Of a stretch of DNA of 64,000 bases, positions 1-9,100 are shown in pieces. Source of the DNA: Actinospica robiniae DSM 44927 (GTDB lineage Bacteria > Actinomycetota > Actinomycetes > Streptomycetales > Catenulisporaceae); NCBI RefSeq assembly GCF_000504285.1, contig NZ_KI632511.1, positions 3,593,372-3,657,371 on the forward strand, written 5' to 3'. A program made the translations under genes and the position numbers. The number at the start of each line of letters is the position of its first letter. The first letter of the stretch is position 1. The notes under the pieces are model-generated. The model worked only from the letters and a program-made list of their open reading frames with translations, did not search any database and was not told where the DNA came from.

Positions 1-204
1 CACACCTCCGACCGCGATCAGGATCAAGCCGATCACACCACGAACCCACACCGTACGCTCCGTTCACGAGCAAGTCGCCGGCCGAATGCCGACGCCTTCG
101 CCCTCTCCACGTACCGCCGGCGAACTTCGTTCATCCAGGCACGCTACCGCCTTAGGCGACCCGTGCCAGCGAGGACGTCGACCGGCCGCTCGTCGCCGAC
201 CGCC

Positions 205-245
205 TTGACTCTCAGGCTGCTTGAGAATCCATAGTGGCGAATATG
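205..245 (+). promoter_or_regulatory. MerR-type autoregulated promoter, probable leaderless start
   Basis: A -35-like TTGACT (205-210) and a -10-like CATAGT (230-235) are separated by exactly 19 bp. The spacer begins with the dyad CTCAGGCTGCTTGAG (211-225). A long 19-bp spacer holding a dyad is the signature of promoters that MerR proteins activate by DNA distortion (family knowledge). The -10 box overlaps the first in-frame GTG (234), so that codon would not be in the transcript. Initiation about 7-8 nt downstream falls on the ATG at 243, implying a leaderless mRNA (inference). Confidence 0.6.
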
Positions 246-1160
246 AACGAGCTCTACTCCATCGGCGATGTCGCCCGCCGCACCGGCCTGAGCGTCAGCA
301 CGATCAGGTTCTACGCCGATCAGGGCGTCGTCGCGCCCACCGGCCTGACCGAGGGCGGCTTCCGCCAGTACGACGTGCACGCCATCGTGCGGCAGCACAC
401 CACGGCGGAGCAGGTCAGCCTGATGCACAAGCTCGTGTCGATGTCTGACGACGAGCGCGACCGGCTGATCAGCGAGTTCTGGGATTTCGTGACCGACGGC
501 CTGGACGTGCATCCCGGCTTCGTCGAGCGGCTGCACCATCGGCGTCCGCACCTGCCCGAGGAACCGTCCACGGAGCAGTTGGAGGCCTGGATCGAACTGG
601 CCGAGATCGTGCAGGACAAGGAGGTCCGCACGGCGGTGCGCGACTTCCTGCACCGCACCTTCGACACCGAGCAGGGCCGGCTGGTGGTCTCACCGGACAT
701 GGCGGCCCATGTGGAGAAGCAATGCAGGCTCCTGCTGGAAGCACGCGCCGCCTGGCAGGCGGGCGTGTCCGCGGATTCGGCGCAGGCCCGCGACCTCCCC
801 GAGCGTGTAGCCGCCGGCTCGGCCGAACTGGTCGCCGCCATGACCGGGCGCTACGACATCGACGAGGCCCGGCGGCGCATCGTCGAGTTCGACGGCAAGG
901 GGGCTCGACGGCAGACGAGCAGCACGGCCGGACTCACGCAGCTGAACCGGTATCACGTCCTGGTGGCGACGACCGCCGGCCTGCATCAAGCAATAGAGTG
1001 TGGGCCGTCGGGCGCTCACGGCGCTCAAGGGGGAGGAACTCATGCAGGGTTACGGCAGGCGGCCTGTTGCCCCTCTTACTCGTCCCGGTGTGGGCACCTG
1101 GACAGCCCTGCTCCTGTTCGGCATCGTCTCGTGGTGGGGACTGTGGGGTACGGCGGTTGA
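243..1160 (+). CDS. MerR-family transcriptional regulator, apparently missing its coiled-coil linker
   Basis: An N-terminal winged helix-turn-helix of the MerR type is clear (YSIGDVARRTGLSVSTIRFY, then DQGVVAPTG and a QYDVHA wing), so this is a DNA-binding regulator that probably controls its own 19-bp-spacer promoter. The C-terminal part resembles the all-helical effector region of actinobacterial MerR regulators (TAEQVSLMHKL, DDERDRLISEFWDFV). What looks missing is the roughly 50-residue dimerisation helix that normally lies between the wing and this region: the text passes from VHAIVRQHT straight into TAEQVS. The C-terminus also looks degraded, since after about residue 225 it becomes low-complexity and runs 119 nt into the next gene. 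ATG 243 is chosen from the promoter position; GTG 234 is the alternative. It may be a decayed, non-dimerising regulator. Confidence 0.7.
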   Translation: MNELYSIGDVARRTGLSVSTIRFYADQGVVAPTGLTEGGFRQYDVHAIVRQHTTAEQVSLMHKLVSMSDDERDRLISEFWDFVTDGLDVHPGFVERLHHRRPHLPEEPSTEQLEAWIELAEIVQDKEVRTAVRDFLHRTFDTEQGRLVVSPDMAAHVEKQCRLLLEARAAWQAGVSADSAQARDLPERVAAGSAELVAAMTGRYDIDEARRRIVEFDGKGARRQTSSTAGLTQLNRYHVLVATTAGLHQAIECGPSGAHGAQGGGTHAGLRQAACCPSYSSRCGHLDSPAPVRHRLVVGTVGYGG

Positions 1161-1584
1161 GCATGTTGACGTTCCCAATGGCTTCGATTGGCTCTGCTCG
1201 GTCTCGCTCGTCGGGATCGCCGTCTCGCGCTGGCTCACGCGGTACGGTGCAGATCGGCTCAACTACACGCAGCCCGGCCGCGAGAGGTGGTTCAACTCGG
1301 GGAGGGCGATCGAGGTGGGCGTCGTTCTCCTCGTTCCCGGCGCCGCCTGCTGGCTCGCGATGAAGATCATTGCGGCTCACCGGCGGGCAGGGACCCAGCG
1401 TGCCGTTGTTTCCATCCTGTGGGCGCTGTGGGCTCTGTCCGGCGCAGCGGGACTGGCTACGGCCGCGAACCCGGCGGCCCTGTTCGTGGCGAGCCTGATC
1501 AACGCAGCAGCCATCGGGACCCTGATGTTGCTGGAAACCAAGCCTGGCCGCCAAAACGAGAGTCGTCTCGCTGCCAACTGGTAG
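1042..1584 (+). CDS. Four-helix integral membrane protein of unknown function
   Basis: 180 residues. ATG 1042 is chosen because GGGAGG lies about 7 nt upstream; a longer reading from 1000 lacks such a site. Four hydrophobic segments are visible: WTALLLFGIVSWWGLWG, a weaker one around LCSVSLVGIAV, AIEVGVVLLVPGAACWLAMKII, and WALWALSGAAGLATAANPAALFVASL leading into a final NAAAIGTLMLL. A short polar loop (RYGADRLNYTQPGRERW) separates the first and second pairs. No catalytic motif or named domain is recognised. It overlaps the degraded 3' end of the MerR gene and ends 3 nt before the convergent XRE regulator gene, so the two 3' ends are packed together without a visible terminator. Confidence 0.6.
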   Translation: MQGYGRRPVAPLTRPGVGTWTALLLFGIVSWWGLWGTAVEHVDVPNGFDWLCSVSLVGIAVSRWLTRYGADRLNYTQPGRERWFNSGRAIEVGVVLLVPGAACWLAMKIIAAHRRAGTQRAVVSILWALWALSGAAGLATAANPAALFVASLINAAAIGTLMLLETKPGRQNESRLAANW

Positions 1585-1587
1585 CCC

Positions 1588-2415
1588 TCACGCAGGGCCG
1601 CGGCGAGCATCAACTGTCGAAGCCGCCTCACCTGTCCCACTCCCGGTTTCCGCGAGTGCACGCAGGATCTCCGCGCTTTCCGCGTCCGCGGGATAGTAGG
1701 ACTCGATGGAGAGTTCCTCGAGGGTGACGTCCTGCGCCGTGCCGAAGGTCGTGATCGTGGAGATCAGGCTCACCCGGCGGTCCTGGAAACTGAAGATCAT
1801 CGGCACTGCCACGTCGAGGGGCGGCGTTCCGTGAAGGGCTTCGGGCTCACGGTGCGCGAAGAACTCGTCGTAGAGCGCGCCGATCTCGGGATCGCCGGTC
1901 TTCGCGAGCTGACGCGAGAGCCGCGCCCGGAAGAGCGCGCGCACCTCGGGGAGGTTGAGGATGCGCGGCGCCAGGCCTCGGGGGTCGAAGCCCAGCCTCA
2001 CCATGTTGACCGGAGGGCTGAGCAGCGCGGGATCCACGTTCGCGAGGAAGAAGTCGACCGGCGCGTTGGCCAGGACGATGTTCCAGCGTCGATCCACGAT
2101 GAGCGCCGGATAGGGTTCGTGCGCGCGCAGGATCCTGGCCAGGGCGTCTCGAACAGCGGACATATCCGGCCCGTCGAGCAGACGCTCGCGGTACTTCGGC
2201 GCGAATCCGGCGGCGACCAGCAGGCGGTTGCGCTCGCGCAGCGGCACCTCGAGGCAATCCGCGAGCCGGAGGACCATGGCCGCGCTCGGGTTCGACCGGC
2301 CCGTCTCGACGAGGCTGACGTAGCGCTGCGATACGTCCGCGGCCAGTGCGAGATCGAGCTGACTCAACCGGCGGGCTTGTCGCCAGCCGCGTAGAAGTCC
2401 CCCGACCGTCTCCAT
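1588..2415 (-). CDS. XRE-family regulator with MLTR (MmyB-like) ligand-binding domain
   Basis: 275 residues. Residues about 5-65 form a Cro/C1 helix-turn-helix (LLRGWRQARRLSQLDLALAADVSQRYVSLVETGRSNPSAAMVLRLADCLEVPLRERNRLL in outline). Residues about 95-250 match the PAS-like MLTR fold that accompanies such HTHs (ILRAHEPYPALIVDRRW, NIVLANAP, NMVRLGFDPRGLAPRI, LDVAVPMIFSF, RRVSLISTITTFGTAQDVTLEELSIESYYPAD). MLTR proteins are usually local repressors of an adjacent divergent gene, often an oxidoreductase or SnoaL-like gene. Here the divergent neighbour at 2504 is SnoaL-like, so it is the probable target (inference). The ATG at 2415 starts the HTH domain at the usual distance. Complete and intact. 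Confidence 0.88.
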   Translation of the reverse strand: METVGGLLRGWRQARRLSQLDLALAADVSQRYVSLVETGRSNPSAAMVLRLADCLEVPLRERNRLLVAAGFAPKYRERLLDGPDMSAVRDALARILRAHEPYPALIVDRRWNIVLANAPVDFFLANVDPALLSPPVNMVRLGFDPRGLAPRILNLPEVRALFRARLSRQLAKTGDPEIGALYDEFFAHREPEALHGTPPLDVAVPMIFSFQDRRVSLISTITTFGTAQDVTLEELSIESYYPADAESAEILRALAETGSGTGEAASTVDARRGPA

Positions 2416-2503
2416 CCGTTCGACCCTATCGCCGCACCTGGGCGCGGTCTATGAAGTACGAGTTCATCGACAACGCCCCCGCGGCACGGTGATGCTCGTG
2501 GAC

Positions 2504-2935
2504 ATGAGCATCGACAACAACATCGCCATCACCACCACCACCGCCACCGCCGCCGCCACCGAAAACAAGCAGCTGATTCTCGACTGCCTCGCCCTGTACA
2601 GCCAGGGCAGGCTCGAGGACGTCGTGCCGCTGCTGCGCGAGGACTACACCGACCACGGCCTGCCGTTCCAGACGTCGTCGCGCGAGGCGTGGATCGCGAC
2701 GGCGCGGACTCTTCCGTTGGCCGGAATGCGGATCGACATCCGCAGCCTCGTGGCGGACGGAGACAATGTGCTGATGCTCTCCCGCCGTCAGCTGCCCGCC
2801 GTCGGACTCGACATCGCCGTGGCCGACGTCTTCCGCGTCCAAGACGGGCGGATCGCCGAGCGCTGGGAGATCGTCGAACAGCTCGCGGCAGGCGCCGCGG
2901 ACCCGCTTGCCGGCCTGGTATCCGACGCTGCGTGA
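2504..2935 (+). CDS. SnoaL-like / NTF2-fold small protein
   Basis: 143 residues with the NTF2-like pattern: an N-terminal helix (ENKQLILDCLALYSQGRLEDVVPLLREDYTDHG), a central strand set (ADGDNVLMLSRRQLPAVGLDIAVADVFRVQDGRIAERWEIVE) and a short tail. The strand motif DVFRVQDGRIAERWE is the classic SnoaL signature. Such proteins are either polyketide cyclases or scaffolds for small-ligand binding; nothing here indicates a substrate. The N-terminus has an unusual Thr/Ala run caused by an ACC/GCC trinucleotide tract (about 2520-2560), which may be slippage-prone. In-frame starts exist at GTG 2489, ATG 2492 and ATG 2504, none with a strong ribosome site. The gene is divergent from the MLTR regulator and probably under its control. 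Confidence 0.75.
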   Translation: MSIDNNIAITTTTATAAATENKQLILDCLALYSQGRLEDVVPLLREDYTDHGLPFQTSSREAWIATARTLPLAGMRIDIRSLVADGDNVLMLSRRQLPAVGLDIAVADVFRVQDGRIAERWEIVEQLAAGAADPLAGLVSDAA

Positions 2936-3108
2936 GCTCCAGCATCGCAGCCGGGAGCCGTTGAAGCCCATCCGCACGGGGCCACGCTGTCGAGAACGGT
3001 CCCGCAGGTGAGCCCGCGGGACCGGTGGGCTGCGCGTCCGAGATGCGCCGTCGCTCATCTGGCCGACGCAGGCTCGCGCTCAGCCACTCCGGACGGTTCG
3101 ATGGACGC

Positions 3109-3315
3109 ATGATCGACTCGACGTTCAGCCGCGCCGACCCGAACGTGGTCCTGCGCGGCGGACCGCTCGACGGCCGGTGTGTCCACGTCGCGGCATGGGT
3201 CCCGATCAGGCTCGACGCCGACGGGTCCAGCGCGGTCTATCGACCGACCTCCGAACTCGACACCGAGTTCCCCACGCTCGCCATCTGGGTGTTCGACCAC
3301 GCCGAGACGGTCTGA
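3109..3315 (+). CDS. Small conserved actinobacterial protein of unknown function
   Basis: 68 residues from ATG 3109. The sequence has a compact beta-rich look with the motif VVLRGGPLDGRCVHV near residue 13 and AVYRPTSELDTEFPTLAIWVFDH near the end. The GGPLDG motif recurs in small actinobacterial and phage-related proteins of unknown role (from memory). An upstream extension to 3025 exists in the same frame but is arginine-rich, non-conserved in character and unlikely to be translated. No signal peptide or membrane segment. It stands alone between the SnoaL gene and the convergent HxlR regulator. Confidence 0.5.
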   Translation: MIDSTFSRADPNVVLRGGPLDGRCVHVAAWVPIRLDADGSSAVYRPTSELDTEFPTLAIWVFDHAETV

Positions 3316-3425
3316 GCAGCGCAGCCGGCGCTCCCACGCGCGATCAGGGCTTTGCGGTTCGTTCACGGAAACGCCCACGGTAGAACGGCAGGACTCTTCG
3401 ACGGTATTCGTGCTCTGGCCGCCGC

Positions 3426-3866
3426 TCACCGCTCCGTTCGTATCGCCGCGTCGTCGAAAGCGTGCTGGTTGCTGCGGATTTCGCGGTGGTGACCGGCGGA
3501 CCAGGCTGCCAGGTCCAGGACCGTCGAGAGCAGCGAGGTGCCCAGTCCGGTCAAGGAGTACTCGACCCGGGGCGGGACCTCCGCATAAGCGGTGCGGCTC
3601 ACAAGGCCGCTGCGCTGGAGGTGCTTGAGGGTGAGGGTGAGCATGCGCTGCGAGATGCCGGGGATCGCGTCCGCGAGCTCGGAGTAGCGCACCGGGCCCT
3701 CGGCCAGGGTGCCGATGATCAGCACGCTCCACTTGTCGCCGACCAGGTCGAGAATCTCGCGGATGAAGTTCGTCTCCGCGCTGTCCCACTGCGCGCACGG
3801 GCCCGGCTTGCGCCGCACGGCCTGCAGGACGTCGGCACGCTCCGCTCCGATCTTGCCCGAGCTCAC
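3426..3866 (-). CDS. HxlR/YodB-family winged-helix regulator
   Basis: 146 residues. HxlR hallmarks are clear: an early cysteine (KPGPCAQWDSAE), FIREILDLVGDKWSVLIIGTL, VRYSELADAIPGISQRMLTLTLKHLQRSGLVSRTAYAEVPPRVEYSLTGLG. The start is set at GTG 3866 because GGAGAGAGG lies just upstream; ATG 3893 is an alternative. Family members such as YodB sense quinones or diamide through the N-terminal cysteine and repress azoreductase or nitroreductase genes. The divergent transcript carries a DsbA-like thiol gene remnant and an AzoR-type azoreductase, so this protein is very probably their local thiol/quinone-responsive repressor (inference from family and synteny). Confidence 0.85.
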   Translation of the reverse strand: MSSGKIGAERADVLQAVRRKPGPCAQWDSAETNFIREILDLVGDKWSVLIIGTLAEGPVRYSELADAIPGISQRMLTLTLKHLQRSGLVSRTAYAEVPPRVEYSLTGLGTSLLSTVLDLAAWSAGHHREIRSNQHAFDDAAIRTER

Positions 3867-3971
3867 GAGGTCACCTCTCTCCGCCGCGCACATGAATGTG
3901 CCTTTTGTAGCACTTCTCATCCTAATCCATAGTGGGGTTACGAACACGACGTAAGTAATGGAGGTGCCGTC

Positions 3972-4558
3972 GTGGAGATCGACTTCTGGTCGGACATCGT
4001 CTGCCCCTACTGCGGGCTCATGGACCACCGGCTTCACCAGGCATTGGAGCGTTTCGAGCACTCCGCCGACGTACGGCTGGTCCACCGGTCCTTCCAGATC
4101 CACCCCGACCTGCCACGCGACGGCGTCACCCAGCGGGAGCTCCTGGAAAGGGGCGGGGTGAGGAGGCGTGGACAGCGATGTTCCGCGCGCACCTCGGGCA
4201 GGGCGACAAGCTGTGGACCACGAGCGAGGTGCTCGGGTTCGCCGCCCAGCTGGGCCTGGATCGCGACGCTGCCGCCGAGGCCCTCGAGGACCGGCGCTAC
4301 CGCAGACGAGTGGCCGCCGACCAGCGCGAAGCCCAGCGCTTGGGTGCCCCAGGGGTGCCGTTCCTCGTCCTCGACGGCCGCTGCGTCATCAACGGCGCCG
4401 TCGGCACCGAACAGCTCCTCGCCGCGATGACCGAGGCATGGGACACCGGCGGCCACCGCGCCGCACCGTCACCGCTGACCATCGCCGGAGCCGGAGCCGA
4501 GGCCGACGGAGTGTGCGGCTTGGACGGCTGCGCCGTCACCGGCACGCACACCTCCTGA
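3972..4558 (+). pseudogene. Broken DsbA/FrnE-family thiol oxidoreductase
   Basis: The first frame from GTG 3972 encodes the start of a FrnE-like DsbA protein, including the redox motif CPYC at residues 11-14 (family norm CPWC) and VRLVHRSFQIHPD. After about residue 58 it degenerates into an arginine-rich tail. The correct C-terminal part continues in another frame (about 4165-4558): EAWTAMFRAHLGQGDKLW, an AAQLGLD helix and the cis-Pro loop GVPFLVLDGR. Typical FrnE proteins are about 210-240 residues, so roughly 50-60 residues of the helical insertion are gone as well as the frame. The C-terminus carries an extra Cys pair (CGLDGC). The gene is not expected to give an active enzyme. Confidence 0.75.
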
Positions 4559-4608
4559 ACGCACCCGAAAACCCGTACCGCAACACCCGACGTACAGAAA
4601 GCACGATC

Positions 4609-5241
4609 ATGTCCTACCTTCTGCGTATCGATTCCTCCGCCTCCGGCGACGCCTCCTTCTCCCGGCGAGTCGCAGACACCTTCGCCAGCAACTGGAGCGG
4701 ACGCATCGTCACCCGCGACTTGGCCCGCAACCCGCTCGGCCACCTCGACGCCGCCGGCATCACCGCCCGCACAATCCCCGCCGACCGGCACACCCCTCAA
4801 CAGCGGGCCGCGGCCGAACTGCAGGACGAACTCGTCGCGGAGTTCCTGGGCGCGAGCGCCTACCTGCTCGCCGTCCCGATGTACAACTACTCGATGCCGT
4901 CGGTGTTCAAAGCCTGGCTCGACCACATCATGATCCCCGGAAAGACCTTCGCCACCGGCGGGTCAGATCCTGCCTCCGGCCGTCCGGCCATCCTCGTCTC
5001 CGCCCGCGGCGGCGGCTACGGCCCGGGCACCCCGCAGCACGGCAAGGACTTCCTCATCCCGGCCGTGGAGACCATCCTCGGCGACGCACTGGGCCTCGAC
5101 GTCCACACCATCGCACCGGAATTGACCTACGCACCGATCATGGAGCCTCTCAAGCACCTACTCCCCCTGCACGAGACGTCTCTTGCCGAGGCCCACGACC
5201 TGGCCCGCCGCAGCGCCGCAGACCTCTCCCCCGCGACCTGA
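4609..5241 (+). CDS. azoR: FMN-dependent NADH:quinone oxidoreductase / azoreductase
   Basis: 210 residues from ATG 4609. Flavodoxin-like fold with the AzoR signatures: LLRIDSSASGDASFSRRVADTF (FMN phosphate loop), LLAVPMYNYSMPSVFKAWLDHI, and the second FMN motif SARGGGYGPGTP. The length matches the family. AzoR enzymes reduce quinones and azo dyes by two-electron transfer from NADH, protecting thiols from quinone alkylation. The gene follows the broken FrnE gene by 50 nt and is probably repressed by the divergent HxlR regulator (3426-3866). The ORF could be read from 4168, but that part overlaps the FrnE remnant and is arginine-rich noise. Confidence 0.9.
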   Translation: MSYLLRIDSSASGDASFSRRVADTFASNWSGRIVTRDLARNPLGHLDAAGITARTIPADRHTPQQRAAAELQDELVAEFLGASAYLLAVPMYNYSMPSVFKAWLDHIMIPGKTFATGGSDPASGRPAILVSARGGGYGPGTPQHGKDFLIPAVETILGDALGLDVHTIAPELTYAPIMEPLKHLLPLHETSLAEAHDLARRSAADLSPAT

Positions 5242-5282
5242 CGGCACTCGTGCGGCCTAACTTAAGGCCTAACGTGCGCGGC

Positions 5283-5705
5283 TTAACGTGCGGCGAGGCG
5301 CTCCATCAGGACGGCGCTGCGCGCGAGCACTTCGCGCTCCTCGGCGGTGAGTTCGAGTTCGATGGCCTGGGCGAGCCAGCCCGCCCTGCGCCCGCGTTCC
5401 TCCTCGAGCGCGGCGTGGCCGGCCGGGGAGAGCTCCAGCAGGGACTTGCGGCCGTCCGTGGGATGCGCCCGGCGCACGACGAGCCCCTGGTCCATGAGGA
5501 GTCCGACCGCTCGCGCCATGGACTGGGGGCGGACCCGGTGATCCGCGGCCAGGTCGCTGGTGGTCATGGCCCCGTCGCGGTCGAGGGTGCCGAGCACGGA
5601 GACCTGGCCGAGCGGGATGTGGTCCTCGTGCTTCACGCGTCGGGTGAGCTTGCCCATCGCGGTACGCAGTTCGGTGGCGACGGCAGCGGTCTCGGCGGTG
5701 GGCAT
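5283..5705 (-). CDS. MarR-family winged-helix regulator
   Basis: 140 residues. The MarR fold is recognisable: an N-terminal helix pair (VATELRTAMGKLTRRVK), the recognition helix region TTSDLAADHRVRPQSMARAVGLLMDQGLVVRRAHPTDGRKSLLELSPAGHAALEEER, and a C-terminal dimerisation helix (ELTAEEREVLARSAVLMERLAAR). The DGRK wing is typical. The gene diverges from an enolase gene at 5908, and the 200-bp interval carries seven copies of a 13-bp repeat centred on CTGnACAG-like palindromes (5750-5840). That array is a natural candidate for its operator (inference). Ligand unknown. Confidence 0.85.
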   Translation of the reverse strand: MPTAETAAVATELRTAMGKLTRRVKHEDHIPLGQVSVLGTLDRDGAMTTSDLAADHRVRPQSMARAVGLLMDQGLVVRRAHPTDGRKSLLELSPAGHAALEEERGRRAGWLAQAIELELTAEEREVLARSAVLMERLAAR

Positions 5706-5749
5706 AGGGCACTTTAACCGGTGATCACCCGTGTGGCCGTACGCGCCAT

Positions 5750-7224
<1,475 letters not shown>

Positions 7225-7354
7225 CGCCTGGCGTCGCCACCGGCAGCGTCCCGCGACGACCCGCCGAAAACAATCCGGTTGACGGGCCCTGATTGCTCCG
7301 ACAAGCTGTGCGCCGCTTGTCATCTTGTCATCTCTCTAGGTAGGGGCTGCCGAC

Positions 7355-8380
7355 GTGGAGTTCGCACCATTCGATTCGAGCACCGCGACCGACGCGGATT
7401 ACGCGGCGATCGCCGAGATGCGTGCGCGCATGCACGCCGTCGATCGGGTCGGATCTCCGCTGCCCACTCTGGCGTCCACGCTCGAGCTGATGACGAAGAA
7501 GGACGCTGCGGCCCTGGCCAGCCGCAACTTCTGGCTGGCCCGCGACGACTCCGGCCGCCTGGTCGGCTTCGGGATGGTGTCGTTCCCCGAGCAGGAGAAC
7601 ACGGAGACGGCGTTCGTCTCCCTCGAAGTCGACCTCGGCCGCCGCCGCGAGGGGATCGGCACCGCGTTCCTCAAGGCGGTCCTCCCGGCGGTCCAGGCCG
7701 CCGGGAGGACGCGCATCATGGCGATGAACGTCACCACCGGCGGCTCCGACGGCTCCGACGGCGAGCGCTTCGCCGTGGCACTCGGCTCGGTCTGCACGCT
7801 CCCCGGGCTGATGCAGACGCTCGAGGTCCCGTCGGTCGATCGCACGCTGTGGGACGTCCCCGCGCCGGACGGGTACCGCCTGCAGAGCTGGTCGGGTCCG
7901 GCGCCCGAGGAGCTCATGCCCTCCTACACCGTGGCGCGCAACGCCATCGCCGACAAGCCGGCCCAGGACTCGGACTGGGAGGAGATGGAATGGACGCCGG
8001 AACGCATCCGCGAGGATGAGGCCTCGTTCGCCGCGGCCGGGCAGGACTACCGGATCGCCATCGCCGTCCACGAGGCCACCGGCGAGGTCGCCGGCTTCAC
8101 GGAGATCGTCGTCCGACCCTCGGCGCCCGACCTCGCCCAGCAGATCGACACCGCCGTGCTGAAGGAACACCGCGGCCACGGACTCGGCCGGGCGATCAAG
8201 GCCGAGATGATGCGCCGCCTGATGGCGGAGCGGCCCGAGATAAAGCAGGTGGCGACCACGACCGCGGCGGACAACAGCTACATGATCGCCGTGAACCACT
8301 CGATCGGTTACACCGACGCACGAGGGTTGGCGCACTTCGAGGTCTCGGTCGACGATCTGGTCGCACGGTTGGGAAACTGA
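7355..8380 (+). CDS. Tandem GNAT-family N-acetyltransferase
   Basis: 341 residues from GTG 7355, with AGGTAGGGG upstream. Two GNAT folds are fused. The N-terminal one contains FWLARDDSGRLVGFGMVSF and the acetyl-CoA pyrophosphate loop LGRRREGIGTAFLK; the C-terminal one has AVHEATGEVAGFTEIVV, VLKEHRGHGLGRAIKAEMMRRL and the NSYMIAVNHSIGYTDA motif typical of the final strands. The second domain resembles mycothiol synthase-like or antibiotic-modifying double GNATs, but the substrate cannot be read from sequence. The gene is monocistronic, 130 nt after the enolase gene. The preceding DNA has a direct repeat CTTGTCAT twice (about 7316-7332) that could be regulatory. Confidence 0.82.
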   Translation: MEFAPFDSSTATDADYAAIAEMRARMHAVDRVGSPLPTLASTLELMTKKDAAALASRNFWLARDDSGRLVGFGMVSFPEQENTETAFVSLEVDLGRRREGIGTAFLKAVLPAVQAAGRTRIMAMNVTTGGSDGSDGERFAVALGSVCTLPGLMQTLEVPSVDRTLWDVPAPDGYRLQSWSGPAPEELMPSYTVARNAIADKPAQDSDWEEMEWTPERIREDEASFAAAGQDYRIAIAVHEATGEVAGFTEIVVRPSAPDLAQQIDTAVLKEHRGHGLGRAIKAEMMRRLMAERPEIKQVATTTAADNSYMIAVNHSIGYTDARGLAHFEVSVDDLVARLGN

Positions 8381-8394
8381 GCCTAGGTGCCGCA

Positions 8395-8573
8395 AGGCAT
8401 GACTCGGCGGCGGCCGCGACGACGTTCGCCGGCCAGCCGGGCCAGTAGGTGACTCCGCCGCTCTCCTTGTCGATGACGTTGACGGCGCTGCCGGCCTGTG
8501 GCGGGGCCGGCGGCGCGGTCGGGTCTGCGTCCGCGCGAGGGTTCGGCCGCACGCGTACGTTGAAGCCAGACAT
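8395..8573 (-). pseudogene. Remnant of a small protein, SMI1-locus neighbour
   Basis: Reading leftward from ATG 8573 gives MSGFNVRVRPNPRADAD, a Pro/Ala stretch, then VNVIDKESGGVTYWPGWPANVVAA before the text turns into arginine/serine noise that overlaps the antisense of the acetyltransferase gene. The phrase VIDKESGGVTYWPGWP is like the conserved end segments of small proteins found beside polymorphic-toxin and SMI1 genes (from memory, low certainty). The absence of a sensible C-terminus suggests a truncated gene. It lies 22 nt downstream of the SMI1 gene on the same strand. Confidence 0.3.
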
Positions 8574-8595
8574 CTGCCGAGGCACCACCGGCCGG

Positions 8596-9078
8596 TCACC
8601 GCCCGATCACACGGCGGGCCTTCCTGAGGGCGAACGCCCCGAAGCTCGATGCGATGTATTCGAGCGGTCGACCGTTGGTCACCCAGGGCGGCAGGTAGAC
8701 CAGCACGGGAGCTTCGCCGTCAGCGTCTGTCTGGGCGGTGTCGAGGACGTAGATTCCGCCCATGCCGTCGTACTGGAGGACGAGCATCGTGGCCGGCATC
8801 TGGGAATCCTGGCGTTCTTGGAGCGAGAAGCTCGCGGTCCCCATGATTTGCTGTGGGTCATCGCGGCGGCGAAACAGGCCGTAGAACTCCTCGCCCTCGA
8901 TGTCACACCCGCCGATCTCGGCAAGGAAGTGCCGGTAGGAGGGTGGGAAGGTCACACCAAGGATCTGCTCGGCCTCCTCGATCAGCGCGGCGTCCGGCGG
9001 GTCCTCGTGGTAGTTGACGGTCCCGTCGTGGGTCTTGACGATGCGGATGAACGCGTCAATGTCCTCAATCGCGCTCAT
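8596..9078 (-). CDS. SMI1/KNR4 (SUKH) family protein, putative immunity protein
   Basis: 160 residues. The SUKH pattern is visible: an N-terminal helix, IEEAEQILGVTFPPSYRHFLAEIGGCDIEGEEFYGLFRRRDDP, then YDGMGGIYVLDTAQTDADGEAPVLVYLPPW and a final helix SSFGAFALRKA. In bacteria, SUKH proteins are mostly immunity proteins for secreted polymorphic toxins. No toxin gene is present within the window, so this may be an orphan immunity gene. It is 22 nt downstream of another small gene on the same strand (9101-9601), forming a two-gene unit with it. Confidence 0.85.
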   Translation of the reverse strand: MSAIEDIDAFIRIVKTHDGTVNYHEDPPDAALIEEAEQILGVTFPPSYRHFLAEIGGCDIEGEEFYGLFRRRDDPQQIMGTASFSLQERQDSQMPATMLVLQYDGMGGIYVLDTAQTDADGEAPVLVYLPPWVTNGRPLEYIASSFGAFALRKARRVIGR

Positions 9079-9100
9079 GTAATGCTGCCCGAGCCGATCA

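Noticed and set aside
1-51. A minus-strand reading from GTG 51 with a hydrophobic start (VWVRGVIGLILIAVGGV) running off the left edge
   Set aside because: Only 17 codons are visible and no ribosome site is clear; it may be the N-terminus of a membrane protein but cannot be supported.
2520-2560. ACC/GCC trinucleotide run in the SnoaL-like gene as a phase-variation tract
   Set aside because: It is imperfect and changes in multiples of three would not alter the frame.
5242-5282. GGCCTAAC-type direct repeats between azoreductase and MarR genes as a terminator
   Set aside because: Repeats are direct rather than inverted, with only a short CTTAAG dyad; no stable hairpin is evident.
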